Assembly (NCBI GenBank): GCA_036986135.1
Contig: BTQZ01000015.1
Span: 1 to 49,905 of the forward strand
Direction of reading: 5' to 3'
DNA from: JADFRG01 sp036986135
GTDB lineage: Bacteria; Chloroflexota; Anaerolineae; Anaerolineales; E44-bin32
Length of the DNA stretch: 49,905 nt
Below are positions 17,512-25,968 of the stretch, piece after piece. A program made the translations under genes and the position numbers. Within the stretch, counting starts at the first letter, position 1. Each line of letters opens with the position of its first letter. The notes below the pieces were generated by a model. It made no database searches. It was not told the origin of the DNA and saw only the letters and a program-made list of their open reading frames with translations.

Positions 17512-17949
17512 TTACGCTTCGCCCCTGCGCGCCAGGGGATCTTTGCCGAGCTGTCGCATCACGTCGAAATCGTCCACCATGACCCAGTTCTCAACCAACA
17601 GGCCATCCTTGAAGAGCCAGAAATCTGAGTAGCGCATTTTCACCGGCTTGCCCGTGGGCGGAATGCCCAACCACTCGCCGTGATGGGTCCCGGTAACAAA
17701 CCCGGTAGCCGCAATCCAATCCCCTTGCGCGAGTTCGATATCGATGGCGCCATGGAAGTCCGGGAAGGCTGTGTAGAACGGCCTGAGCACATCGTACTTG
17801 AAAGCCTCCAGGCCATGGATGTCTCCAAAACTGGGGGGACCGTGCCAGATCATATCCTTCGACCAGAACTGATCATGCGCTTCAATATCATGCGCATTCA
17901 AAGCTTCAACCATACGGTCCAACAGTTCCAAGTTATTTTCGGTCGACAT
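17512..17949 (-). CDS. Single-domain SnoaL/NTF2-like protein B
   Basis: A 145-residue NTF2-like protein. The N-terminal helix (ENNLELLDRMVEALNAHD) is followed by MIWHGPPSFGDIHGLEAFK and AFPDFHGAIDIELAQGDWIAA. The final strand carries ENWVMVDDFDVMRQ, with the conserved Asp and Gln of the array motif. It closely resembles its upstream neighbour C, by eye roughly three residues in five identical, so the pair is a tandem duplication. It is probably a soluble dimer. The ATG at 17949 is preferred to an adjoining TTG. A 169-base gap separates it from the alcohol dehydrogenase. Confidence 0.83.
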   Translation of the reverse strand: MSTENNLELLDRMVEALNAHDIEAHDQFWSKDMIWHGPPSFGDIHGLEAFKYDVLRPFYTAFPDFHGAIDIELAQGDWIAATGFVTGTHHGEWLGIPPTGKPVKMRYSDFWLFKDGLLVENWVMVDDFDVMRQLGKDPLARRGEA

Positions 17950-17987
17950 CAAGTCAATTGATTACTGCGGTACGCCAACGTCAGCCG

Positions 17988-18422
17988 CTATCCGCTTGTC
18001 TGCGCCAGCGGATCAATGCCAATCTGCCGCAATACTTCGATGTGGTCCACCATGACCCAGTTCTCAGACAAAAGGCCTTCTTTGACGAGCCAAAAGTCCG
18101 AGAAGCGCATCTTGACCGGCTTTCCCGTGGCCGCAATTCCCAGCCATTCGCCCTGATGGGTAGCGGTGAGAAATCCCGTCGCAGCGACCCAATTCTCGTC
18201 CGCCACTTCGATATCATTCTTGACGTGGTAGTCCGGGAAAGCCGCATAAAATGGTTTCAGAACTTCATACTTAAAGCCCTCAATGCCATGAATGTCCCCA
18301 AATCCAGGCGGGCCATGCCAGATCATATCCTCGGTCCAAAATTCATCCTGCGCGTCAAGGTCTTGCGCATTGAGGGCCTCATACATGCGGTGAATCAATT
18401 CCAAGTTCTTATCACTGGACAT
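17988..18422 (-). CDS. Single-domain SnoaL/NTF2-like protein C
   Basis: A 144-residue paralogue of protein B with the same layout: KNLELIHRMYEALNAQDLD, MIWHGPPGFGDIHGIEGFK, GEWLGIAATGKPVKMRFSDFW, ENWVMVDHIEVLRQ. The conserved Trp, Asp and Gln are all present. The strong likeness but clear divergence from B suggests that both copies are under selection, perhaps acting on related intermediates or as a heterodimer. The substrate is unknown. Confidence 0.83.
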   Translation of the reverse strand: MSSDKNLELIHRMYEALNAQDLDAQDEFWTEDMIWHGPPGFGDIHGIEGFKYEVLKPFYAAFPDYHVKNDIEVADENWVAATGFLTATHQGEWLGIAATGKPVKMRFSDFWLVKEGLLSENWVMVDHIEVLRQIGIDPLAQTSG

Positions 18423-18550
18423 TAGAATCCTCGCTCTTCTGGTTCAACCAAGCGGTGTGCATCTCCAAGTAATTCAGCTTGCGCTGTTCATTCATCCGGA
18501 CAAATAAATCGTTCCTCAACTGCCGGAGGAGATCAGTGGGTCGATAAAGC

Positions 18551-19558
18551 CTAATTACTCTTTCCCGCAGCCTGTAAACGCCGATTCCGTTCCAGTACAT
18601 CCAGCCCCTGTTGTTTCAGAAAATACAGCAGGTCGATAAAGATCCAGTTCTCCGCGAGTCTGTTCCCGTCTCGCCGGTAGATATCGACCACGCGCATTTC
18701 GACCGTCCGGTCAGAGGCCGGCAACCCCATAAATCCACCTGAAGGGGTCATAGTCAGGTTTGACCAGCCAAACCAACCGGCAAAGCTGCCTTCGGCGAAG
18801 CGGCAGACGTGACCATGAAACTCGATGTGGTCGAGGCCGTCCCGAAAGGGCCCCTGATGCTGTTCTTCATAGCGATCGATGGTGTATGTGGCGCCGATGC
18901 CTGCGGGCCCGAACCAGATCATGTCCTGGCGCCAGGTTCGGGCGAGCTGGTCCTGAGGGGAGTGAAGTCCGGCCCCCGTGAGGTCCTGCAGCATCTCGTT
19001 AATAAGATTCAAGGTCTTCGAGGCCTCGGCCGGATCCTGTTCGTCGAACAGTAAACCGTCGTGGGTAAGGGGTCCAGGGGTCAATAGAGCGGCACCTGTT
19101 TGAGGCGGCAGCGGGCTCACCCCCGCCTGCTGCATGACGCTGATGATGTCGCAAAAGAATCCGGTCTCGCTGATCTTGCCGTCCGTGATGCGATTGAACT
19201 CGGCATAAGGCAGAAAGGTCATTTTCCTTGTCGCTGGGATGCCGAGCCAGTCTTCATCGAAAAGGCCCATCAGGTGCCCCATGCTGCACACCCACTCGGT
19301 GCCGTCGATTTCGCTGGTACCTGCCATGAAGATGTCCTGACGTCGCTGGATTGGCCTGAATGCGCTTCGCAACGGTTTCCAGAACACATCGGCGACAGCC
19401 TCGGCCCCCTGCTGCTCGTAGAATGGATGCATTCCACGAAAGTAATAATCGTCCGTTACGTTGCGCCGTAAAACCTCGTCGATGGCATCTCCATTTGCCT
19501 TGTCGAACTGGTCGTAGAAGCGCAGCACCAATGACTTGCTTTGCTGATAGTCGGTCAA
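18551..19558 (-). CDS. Double SnoaL/NTF2-like domain protein D
   Basis: A 335-residue protein with two NTF2-like domains joined by a linker at about residues 150-185. Domain 1 has a variant motif, SETGFFCDIISVMQQ, in which Trp is replaced by Gly. Domain 2 has the full motif, ENWIFIDLLYFLKQ, and MIWFGPAGIGATYTIDRYEE, like proteins F and G. The frame starts at TTG with only a weak ribosome site, so the exact start is uncertain. Domain 1 also has an unusual FRGMHPFYEQQGAEAV segment. Domains 1 of D and F resemble each other, which points to one ancestral fusion. Confidence 0.78.
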   Translation of the reverse strand: MTDYQQSKSLVLRFYDQFDKANGDAIDEVLRRNVTDDYYFRGMHPFYEQQGAEAVADVFWKPLRSAFRPIQRRQDIFMAGTSEIDGTEWVCSMGHLMGLFDEDWLGIPATRKMTFLPYAEFNRITDGKISETGFFCDIISVMQQAGVSPLPPQTGAALLTPGPLTHDGLLFDEQDPAEASKTLNLINEMLQDLTGAGLHSPQDQLARTWRQDMIWFGPAGIGATYTIDRYEEQHQGPFRDGLDHIEFHGHVCRFAEGSFAGWFGWSNLTMTPSGGFMGLPASDRTVEMRVVDIYRRDGNRLAENWIFIDLLYFLKQQGLDVLERNRRLQAAGKSN

Positions 19559-19621
19559 TGGCCAGACCCAAATTGATTGTTTTGTGGCACCCTAATAACT
19601 CATCTATTCGAAACTCATTAA

Positions 19622-20818
19622 TCAATCCCGATAGATTTGCTGCATCACGGAGAATTCATTGAACAGCATCCACTCTTCCACGATCATGCCGTCCTTAATG
19701 TGGTGCTGGGTGATGCCCCACATGTAGATGCGCCGGCCAGTAGGTGGCCCGTAGATGCCCGCACCGCGGTGCGTCCCGACGATGCTCCAGCGTACCGATG
19801 TCAGGTAGCCATCCCGGTCGTTGCCCATCCAATAGATATCGTCAATTCGATGTACCAGGTCCGGGAACATCGCCATTGTGGATAGGATGAACGACTTGTA
19901 CTCGCCACGGCCGTAGTACACACGGCCGGTCGAACCACGGAAAAGCACCGTCGGAACGTAGTGAGCGTCCACGGTGCTCAACATGCGCCAGTTCCAGATG
20001 TAATGATAGGCGTGCCGAACGAAATCCTCCACGTCAAAGCCATCCGCCGTCTTGGAGGGCATGTGCAACGGCTTGCCTTGCCCCAACAGGCGCTCCGCCT
20101 CTCCGAAACGCAGGTCCTTCAATTCATCCGCGTCCATCTTGTTCCCGAACTCGCGAGCCTTGTCACGCAAGTCAAAGCCGAGTTGGTGAATCAAGCTGGC
20201 CGTATCGTAGACCACCCACTCTTCGAAGATTTCATTCTCCAGTGCCACGCAGTTGGCGATGCACCACAACACCACCTTGTTCCCGGTTGGTGGACCATAG
20301 CGACTGTAGCCGGTGTTATGCCCCATGATGACCGTGCGATGGGAAGTGTGGAAGCCTACTTCGTCGTCCCCCGCCCAGACGATCTCGTCGGCGTAAAGAC
20401 GTATATCGGGAAAGGCATTGATAGTGTGGACGGTATCCTGCACAATCTTGTCCCGACCGTACTGCAGTCCGTAGTCATCGTGGACGCGGGAGTTGTGCTT
20501 GTAGGTCTCGTAGATATACCCCATGTCCTTTTCTTCCCATATCCGGTGCGTGATGCGCACGATGTAGTCAATGATGTCGACGTAAGTGTCCTCAAAGCCG
20601 CGCATCGGCTGTATGCGCTCTGTGCCCGGGTTCAGCAATAGGCGATCCGTGCCTCCTTTGGCCGCAAGGGATATTGAGTAATCCTTCGGCATCTGCCGTT
20701 TCTCATCTTTGGGCCTCATCAGGTGAGCGTCGGCCTTCCCTTCAGAAGGAGCAAGCTTCGCCGACGGCTCGGCTTCAGCTTGCTCCTTTTGGGTCGTGTT
20801 CTCTTTCTTGGTCGCCAT
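19622..20818 (-). CDS. Double SnoaL/NTF2-like domain protein E with charged N-terminal extension
   Basis: A 398-residue paralogue of protein A. It has about 70 extra N-terminal residues rich in Lys, Glu, Gln and Ala (MATKKENTTQKEQAEAEPS...), probably disordered. Domain 1 (MRGFEDTYVDIIDYIVRITH, GHNTGYSRYGPPTGNKVV) ends in EEWVVYDTASLIHQ. Domain 2 (GTHRGAGIYGPPTGRRIYM) ends in EEWMLFNEFSVMQQ, where Asp is replaced by Asn. Domain 2 may therefore have lost base catalysis and become structural or binding-only. AGGAGAGAAACCGAA precedes the ATG. Confidence 0.82.
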   Translation of the reverse strand: MATKKENTTQKEQAEAEPSAKLAPSEGKADAHLMRPKDEKRQMPKDYSISLAAKGGTDRLLLNPGTERIQPMRGFEDTYVDIIDYIVRITHRIWEEKDMGYIYETYKHNSRVHDDYGLQYGRDKIVQDTVHTINAFPDIRLYADEIVWAGDDEVGFHTSHRTVIMGHNTGYSRYGPPTGNKVVLWCIANCVALENEIFEEWVVYDTASLIHQLGFDLRDKAREFGNKMDADELKDLRFGEAERLLGQGKPLHMPSKTADGFDVEDFVRHAYHYIWNWRMLSTVDAHYVPTVLFRGSTGRVYYGRGEYKSFILSTMAMFPDLVHRIDDIYWMGNDRDGYLTSVRWSIVGTHRGAGIYGPPTGRRIYMWGITQHHIKDGMIVEEWMLFNEFSVMQQIYRD

Positions 20819-20898
20819 TTCGGTTTCTCTCCTATGTTGTTGACATAGTCGGCTTGATCACCTAACCCTGCACACTCCGGTACAAGCGCGCTCAAGTT

Positions 20899-21909
20899 CT
20901 AGTTTGGGGGGCTCTCCTTGGTCGAGCGCTGCAACTCATCGAATAGATCAATCCCAAACTGCCTAAAAAGATCAATAAGGTCAATAAACACCCAGTTTTC
21001 AACCAGCAAATCACCCTCCCGCTTCCACCAATCCATCACGCGCATAGTGATCAGCTTATTTGTTGCAGCGACTCCCAGGTACTCTCCCGCATGGGTAGCA
21101 TGGATGCTGGGCCAGCCAGTCGTAGCCACGTAGTTGCCTTCCGCCAGCCTCGCCTTGTGATCGCCAGCTTGCCTATCAGGGAAGGCCTGCAAAAAGGGCC
21201 TTTGGTGAGCATCCTCAAATTCAGTAAGGCTGCGGGTGGTTCCAATCCCGCTTGGGCCATACCATTTCATTTCGCGGTGCCAGAATTGCGCCATCTTCAT
21301 GCTGCGCAAATCCACCTGGTCGTAGCTTAGCATCCCCGCAATCATCGCCTCGACCAATGCCAGGCTTTTCCCCGTCTCCAATTCATCCTGATCCGTAAGG
21401 AGTACACCGTCTTCTGCAGCCGGCCCGGGTACATGCCCCTGCGCACCGCGACTGGGTGGAAGTAAATGAATACCGGCCTGCCGCATCACATCCAAAAGAT
21501 CGAGGATCAGGTACGTTTCATCAATCCTGCCGGCGCTCACCCTACAAAATTCTCCGAACCGGATGTTTGTCTTGTTTCCTGTGGCTGGAATATCCAGCCA
21601 ATCCTGGACAAATGTCCCGGTGAAATAACCAGTAGCGCAGACCCAATCATGTCCACCGAATCGGCCCCCAAGAAATACGTCGCTTCTCTTCTGTAGGTCA
21701 GGGAAGGAGCTTAACAGCGGTTCCCAAAAGCCCGCAATCAGGGCTTCCAACCCCTGCAAGTGATTGATCGGATGTGGCCCATCCCAGGATATATCGGCAT
21801 GGACATGAGACCGAAGTATGGTTTCCAAGCGTTCTGAACTTCCGCCGGATAACTGCTGCCAGAAGTCCCAGACGAGCTGCTTGTTCTCGCTAGTAGTGCT
21901 GATCGCCAC
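20899..21909 (-). CDS. Double SnoaL/NTF2-like domain protein F
   Basis: A 336-residue protein with two NTF2-like domains. Domain 1 (ISWDGPHPINHLQGLEALI) ends in DETYLILDLLDVMRQ, with Trp replaced by Tyr and the Asp kept. Domain 2 (MKWYGPSGIGTTRSLTEFED) ends in ENWVFIDLIDLFRQ, the full motif. It starts at GTG 21909, 24 bases after the stop of protein G. Overall architecture matches protein D. It is probably cytoplasmic, with no signal peptide. Confidence 0.8.
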   Translation of the reverse strand: MAISTTSENKQLVWDFWQQLSGGSSERLETILRSHVHADISWDGPHPINHLQGLEALIAGFWEPLLSSFPDLQKRSDVFLGGRFGGHDWVCATGYFTGTFVQDWLDIPATGNKTNIRFGEFCRVSAGRIDETYLILDLLDVMRQAGIHLLPPSRGAQGHVPGPAAEDGVLLTDQDELETGKSLALVEAMIAGMLSYDQVDLRSMKMAQFWHREMKWYGPSGIGTTRSLTEFEDAHQRPFLQAFPDRQAGDHKARLAEGNYVATTGWPSIHATHAGEYLGVAATNKLITMRVMDWWKREGDLLVENWVFIDLIDLFRQFGIDLFDELQRSTKESPPN

Positions 21910-21933
21910 AATTACGGCCTCGCTGACCGAGCG

Positions 21934-22431
21934 TCAGTCCACACCGACGTCGTCGAAGAAGGATGGCGGTTTCGAGCCAACAAACTTCAACAATTTTTCA
22001 ATATCGTAGCCACACTGTTCCAAAACACCCAAAATGTCGATGAGTACTAAGTTCTCTGCGAGTTTTCGCTCGCCGGTAGCTTCGTCCACTTCCACATGCC
22101 AGAAATCCATATAGCGCATGCGAATATTCTGGCCGCTGGCTTTGATGCCCAACCAGTCCTCAGCAAACGTGGTGTCTTGATATCCGGTGGCTGCCACCCA
22201 GTCGCCTTCGGCAATGCGCACAACATCTGTCGCATGCTTGTCAGGAAACGCTTTGATGAAGGGTTTGCGGTAGGCATACTCGAATTCGTCAATCCCGTGC
22301 ATCGTGCCGATGCCCGCCGGACCTTCCCACAGCATGTCCTCTTTCCAATAGCGACGCATGATCCCCAGAACGTTCTCGTTCAGTCCTGCGTACATATCTT
22401 CTACTAATTGCTTGTTTTCTTTTGTGGACAT
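21934..22431 (-). CDS. Single-domain SnoaL/NTF2-like protein G
   Basis: A 165-residue NTF2-like protein that follows the second permease by 6 bases. It has ENKQLVEDMYAGLNENVLG, MLWEGPAGIGTMHGIDEFEY, AFPDKHATDVVRIAEGDWVAATG and the motif ENLVLIDILGVLEQ, where Trp is replaced by Leu. A tail of about 20 residues (KFVGSKPPSFFDDVGVD) extends beyond the usual end. Tight coupling to the importer genes argues that it acts early, on the imported compound or its first product. Confidence 0.82.
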   Translation of the reverse strand: MSTKENKQLVEDMYAGLNENVLGIMRRYWKEDMLWEGPAGIGTMHGIDEFEYAYRKPFIKAFPDKHATDVVRIAEGDWVAATGYQDTTFAEDWLGIKASGQNIRMRYMDFWHVEVDEATGERKLAENLVLIDILGVLEQCGYDIEKLLKFVGSKPPSFFDDVGVD

Positions 22432-22437
22432 ATTGTT

Positions 22438-23445
22438 TTAGCCCTTCACCGCCCCTGCCGATAGGCCCTTCACCAGCTGCTTTTGGAATATGAGCACGAT
22501 AATCACGAGCGGGAGGGCGGCGGAAACGGCTGCCGCAGACTTCAGCGGGAGCGAGCCGGAATCGCTTATCCCCCCCAGGAACTGCTGCATCGCCACTGCC
22601 AGGGTCCAGTTCGTCAGAGTGAGTATTCTCACCAGCAAGAATTCGTGATAGACAAGTACCACCGTGAACAGCGCGGTCGCGATTATCCCTGGCCACACGA
22701 TCGGGACGATCACTCGGACGAAGGCGCCAAGGCGAGAGGCGCCGTCGATCATGGCCGACTCCTCAATCTCCCGCGGAATGTCCATGAAGAAACTCCTCAA
22801 TAGGTAGATCGTGAAGGGCAGATTTACCGCCACCAGCGTGATGATCACCAGGAAATACGAATCGTACAGGCCGCTAATCTGGCCCAGCCAAAAGTAGGGC
22901 AACGCAAATGCCATTCTGGGCAGGGATCGAATGGCGAGCGCCAGGAGCAGGAGCCCCACACCCGCGAGCCCGATGTAGCGCGACAGCGCATAGGCCGAGA
23001 GACTAGCGAGACTAATCGAGAGGATAACTACACCTGTGGCCACGATGATCGTGTTCACGAAGTAGTCATAGAACTCTGCGGTCTTCACGAGCGAGGGGAT
23101 AGCCCACAGGATCAGCACGATGGCCCCCACGATGAACCCGTCGACAACCCAACGCGAAACGGGCAGGTGTTTGGCAAAGACCCGAATGAGTATGAGCGCA
23201 AGGATGATGGCGATGAGGCCGAATGCGAGCGCTGTGAAGTTATCCGGGACACTATCCAGCCACAGCTCGCTGTAATGCTCTAAAGTAGGTTTGAACCAGA
23301 ACACAGGGTTGCGTGCGTTGGCCTGCTTTTTTGTTTTTAGTGACTGGAGTACTGTCCAGATGAAAGGGACGGTGCTAGAGAGCACAATTACCCAAAGCGA
23401 TAGGTGAATGAGGATGCGTCCAATGGGATTCTTAATCGGCTGCAT
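22438..23445 (-). CDS. Sugar-type ABC transporter permease, MalG-like
   Basis: A 335-residue inner-membrane permease. The EAA loop is DIPREIEESAMIDGASRLGA then FVRVIVPIVWPG, and the C-terminus KGLSAGAVKG is typical of MalG-type subunits. Extra hydrophobic segments around residues 65-115 make it longer than the usual 280 residues. It begins 1 base after the stop of the MalF-like partner and is followed directly by SnoaL gene G. Confidence 0.9.
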   Translation of the reverse strand: MQPIKNPIGRILIHLSLWVIVLSSTVPFIWTVLQSLKTKKQANARNPVFWFKPTLEHYSELWLDSVPDNFTALAFGLIAIILALILIRVFAKHLPVSRWVVDGFIVGAIVLILWAIPSLVKTAEFYDYFVNTIIVATGVVILSISLASLSAYALSRYIGLAGVGLLLLALAIRSLPRMAFALPYFWLGQISGLYDSYFLVIITLVAVNLPFTIYLLRSFFMDIPREIEESAMIDGASRLGAFVRVIVPIVWPGIIATALFTVVLVYHEFLLVRILTLTNWTLAVAMQQFLGGISDSGSLPLKSAAAVSAALPLVIIVLIFQKQLVKGLSAGAVKG

Positions 23446-23446
23446 A

Positions 23447-24310
23447 TCAACGCTCTTCGGTTTGTTCGCGATACAAGAGAATCAAGAAGGGGATGAGCAC
23501 TACCATTATTAAAAGCACAGTTAGGACGGCCCCGGCGTTAGCCTTGCCCAATCGCTTCACTGTCATCGCCATTCTGAAGAGGTAGGTCTGCAGCGTGTCC
23601 GAATGGAAGATCGGATTCATTCGGGTCAGGACGAAGACATTATCGAACAGTCGAAAGAAGTCCATCACCGCGATGATAGCATTCAGCAAGAAGAGCGCTC
23701 TCAGGTGGGGAATGACGATGTGCCGGATCTGTTGTATCCGGTTGGCGCCATCGATAGAGGAGGCATCGACCAGCTCTTGCTTTACCGTTTGCAATCCTGC
23801 GAAGAAGATGACCAGCGCAAACGGCGAGGAGATCCATATCGTGTGAATCAGGATCAGCACCTTCATCGAGGTCTCCGTGAAGAGGAAGGGTCCTCCAAGA
23901 ACAGCTCTTAGAAACCAGCCTAACAATCCAGTCGGTTCGAACAATTGTCTGAACACGACGGTTCCGATGACCGGCACCACTATCATAGGTATCAGCATCG
24001 CCGCCAAGTAAAAGGCGCGGGGCCAGCCGGTGACCTGGTCTAGGAGCAAGGCCCCAACAAAGGCAACGATGATATGGGCTGGCACCACTACCACGATAAT
24101 CACTAGGGTCCAGCGAAACGCGGTCCAGAATGCGGGATCGGCGAGCACCTCCATGTAGTTTGACAGCCCGACGAATACAGGTTCTTTGAAGGTTGCATAA
24201 GTGATGTAATTCGCGCCCATCACAATTGCTAGCCCCAGCGGAATAATCATGAGGGCGACCATCACAAGGTTGCTGGGGGCAGTGAATTGGAAGAACGTCT
24301 TGAGCTTCAT
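23447..24310 (-). CDS. Sugar-type ABC transporter permease, MalF-like
   Basis: A 287-residue permease with six predicted helices. The EAA loop reads TVKQELVDASSIDGANRIQQ then IRHIVIPHLR. Near the N-terminus, FKEPVFVGLSNYMEVLADPA is the usual MalF periplasmic stretch. AGGA precedes the ATG. With the MalG-like subunit and the binding protein it forms an importer; the ATPase must come from elsewhere in the genome. Confidence 0.9.
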   Translation of the reverse strand: MKLKTFFQFTAPSNLVMVALMIIPLGLAIVMGANYITYATFKEPVFVGLSNYMEVLADPAFWTAFRWTLVIIVVVVPAHIIVAFVGALLLDQVTGWPRAFYLAAMLIPMIVVPVIGTVVFRQLFEPTGLLGWFLRAVLGGPFLFTETSMKVLILIHTIWISSPFALVIFFAGLQTVKQELVDASSIDGANRIQQIRHIVIPHLRALFLLNAIIAVMDFFRLFDNVFVLTRMNPIFHSDTLQTYLFRMAMTVKRLGKANAGAVLTVLLIMVVLIPFLILLYREQTEER

Positions 24311-24384
24311 GGGGTCCTGTTCATCTGTCGGAAGGGGAAGGTCGCGCCCAACCTCGGTGGGCGCGACCTCTAGCTATACCTGCG

Positions 24385-25707
24385 TTAGGGCAGATAGCCT
24401 TGGGCGATTGCTTCGGCCGTGTACTCTTCTGCCGCGGCGTCCAACGCCTCCTGTGGCGTCATTTCGCCGGTGCCGATGAACGGCAGCCAGTTCCATAGCG
24501 CGGCTTGCGCCAGGGATGTCGCCGGATTCGGGTCATAGATCCCGACACCGTTAGCGATGGTTTCGCTAGCGGCTGCCAAATTGGGCAGACCCTTATCGAT
24601 GGAGCTGCGAGTCACGATACCCAGATCGGCAGCACCCAGCATACTCGTTCTATCAAGCGATTCCATGAGTATGCGGAAGATGAGATCTGTGTCAGTCGGG
24701 GTCGTCGCCGGGATAGTGTAGAAATCGTGCCACGCGCTGCCGCCTAGCAGACCCCCAGGTTTGGGAGCGGCTGCGGGCGCGAACTTGATGACGTCAGCGA
24801 AGTCTGACTGCTCGGGGTCGAACATACTGACGGTATTTGAGGCCCAGATATGCACCATTGCCTGGGTGCCGGTATTGATGTTGACCTCTGTTTCCTCATA
24901 GTACGATTGAAGGCCTGCCGGTGGCATGCAGGCATCGACAACCTCTTTCATCTTCGTCGCAGCCGCAACGCCCTCGGGGCCATTAAACGCAACCGTGCTG
25001 TCGGCGTTGAGGTAGTCCGAGCCGAATGACCTGATGAAGGCGAGGAACTCGATCTCCCACGCCCAGCCGGCGGAAACGTCCATGGTAAACGGCAGATCGA
25101 TGCCGGGCGCATCCGCTAGGACTCCACACATCTCGATAATCTCGTCATAGGTCGTCGGAACCTCCAAACCGTACTCTTCGAGCAGGTCAGAACGGTAGGC
25201 GAGATGCAAGGTGTTGGCGGTTGCCGGGATGCCATAGATGACACCATCGATAGTTGCACCATCCCAGGAGACATCCGCGATGTCGTCTAGATCGTACTCA
25301 TCACGGTACTTATCGATGAGATCGTTCAATGGTAACAACCAACCATTGTTACCGAACTCATTAAGCTCTGGATTGGACACGTGCATGATGTCAAATGGCG
25401 ACTCGTCGCCGCCGGTCATCGCCAGGTTGAACGCTTCTCTCGTAGCCACAAAGTCTTGGAGTTGCACGTTGACCTCGAGGTTCTCGACTTCGCTGCATTT
25501 CTCCATTTCTTCCGCATAGAAATTCATGATCTCGAACGACCAACCGATCACGTTGATTTCGACCGGAGCATCAGGGGGGTCGACGTTGCAAGCCGTGGGG
25601 TCGACTACTGCTACTTCTTCCACGACCTCGGGTGTTGCCGTCGCGCAAGCGCTTATCACAATTGCGCCGAGTAGCAGCAAACTGAGCAGATAGTGTTTCT
25701 TGTTCAT
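24385..25707 (-). CDS. Sugar-type ABC transporter substrate-binding lipoprotein
   Basis: A 440-residue family-1 solute-binding protein. The open frame extends to 25839, but a perfect lipoprotein signal begins at Met 25707 (MNKKHYLLSLLLLGAIVISAC) with AAAGGAG before it, so that start is chosen. The mature protein contains GGDESPFDIMHVSNPELNEF and a hinge region typical of sugar binders. It differs clearly from the binding protein at 1488. Its ligand is presumably the substrate of the whole operon and is not deducible. Purifying this protein would be the most direct way to find the substrate. Confidence 0.9.
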   Translation of the reverse strand: MNKKHYLLSLLLLGAIVISACATATPEVVEEVAVVDPTACNVDPPDAPVEINVIGWSFEIMNFYAEEMEKCSEVENLEVNVQLQDFVATREAFNLAMTGGDESPFDIMHVSNPELNEFGNNGWLLPLNDLIDKYRDEYDLDDIADVSWDGATIDGVIYGIPATANTLHLAYRSDLLEEYGLEVPTTYDEIIEMCGVLADAPGIDLPFTMDVSAGWAWEIEFLAFIRSFGSDYLNADSTVAFNGPEGVAAATKMKEVVDACMPPAGLQSYYEETEVNINTGTQAMVHIWASNTVSMFDPEQSDFADVIKFAPAAAPKPGGLLGGSAWHDFYTIPATTPTDTDLIFRILMESLDRTSMLGAADLGIVTRSSIDKGLPNLAAASETIANGVGIYDPNPATSLAQAALWNWLPFIGTGEMTPQEALDAAAEEYTAEAIAQGYLP

Positions 25708-25968
25708 TGAAACATGCTCCTTTCCATGTAAGTTGAGCCGGAACGGCAAGTATTCACGTCGATTTTGCATTATTACTACTCTCCTCCTTTTTCTCGGTTC
25801 TGAGGACGTGACGCCCACTTGCCTTGGCAGCGGGCACAACCAATGCTATGCTGCCAACCTGTCCGGGGACGTCAGAATCGTCTCTGGAACCTGAGCCGCT
25901 TGCCGCGCTGTCAAGGTAGTAAGCGGCTCTCTTCCTAAGAAAACAGTTGTAATCCTCATGTTCGTGTT
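25708..25968 (-). promoter_or_regulatory. 261-base gap before the importer genes, with stem-loop
   Basis: GAGCCGCTT (25893-25901) pairs perfectly with AAGCGGCTC (25921-25929) across 19 bases. On the minus strand TTGACA lies within the loop, but no good -10 follows at the right distance. The gap may hold an internal promoter or an RNA element that raises binding-protein expression. No gene is supported. Confidence 0.4.

Noticed and set aside
18412..18600. Small minus-strand frame between SnoaL genes C and D
   Set aside because: It overlaps both neighbours, has no ribosome site and resembles nothing known.
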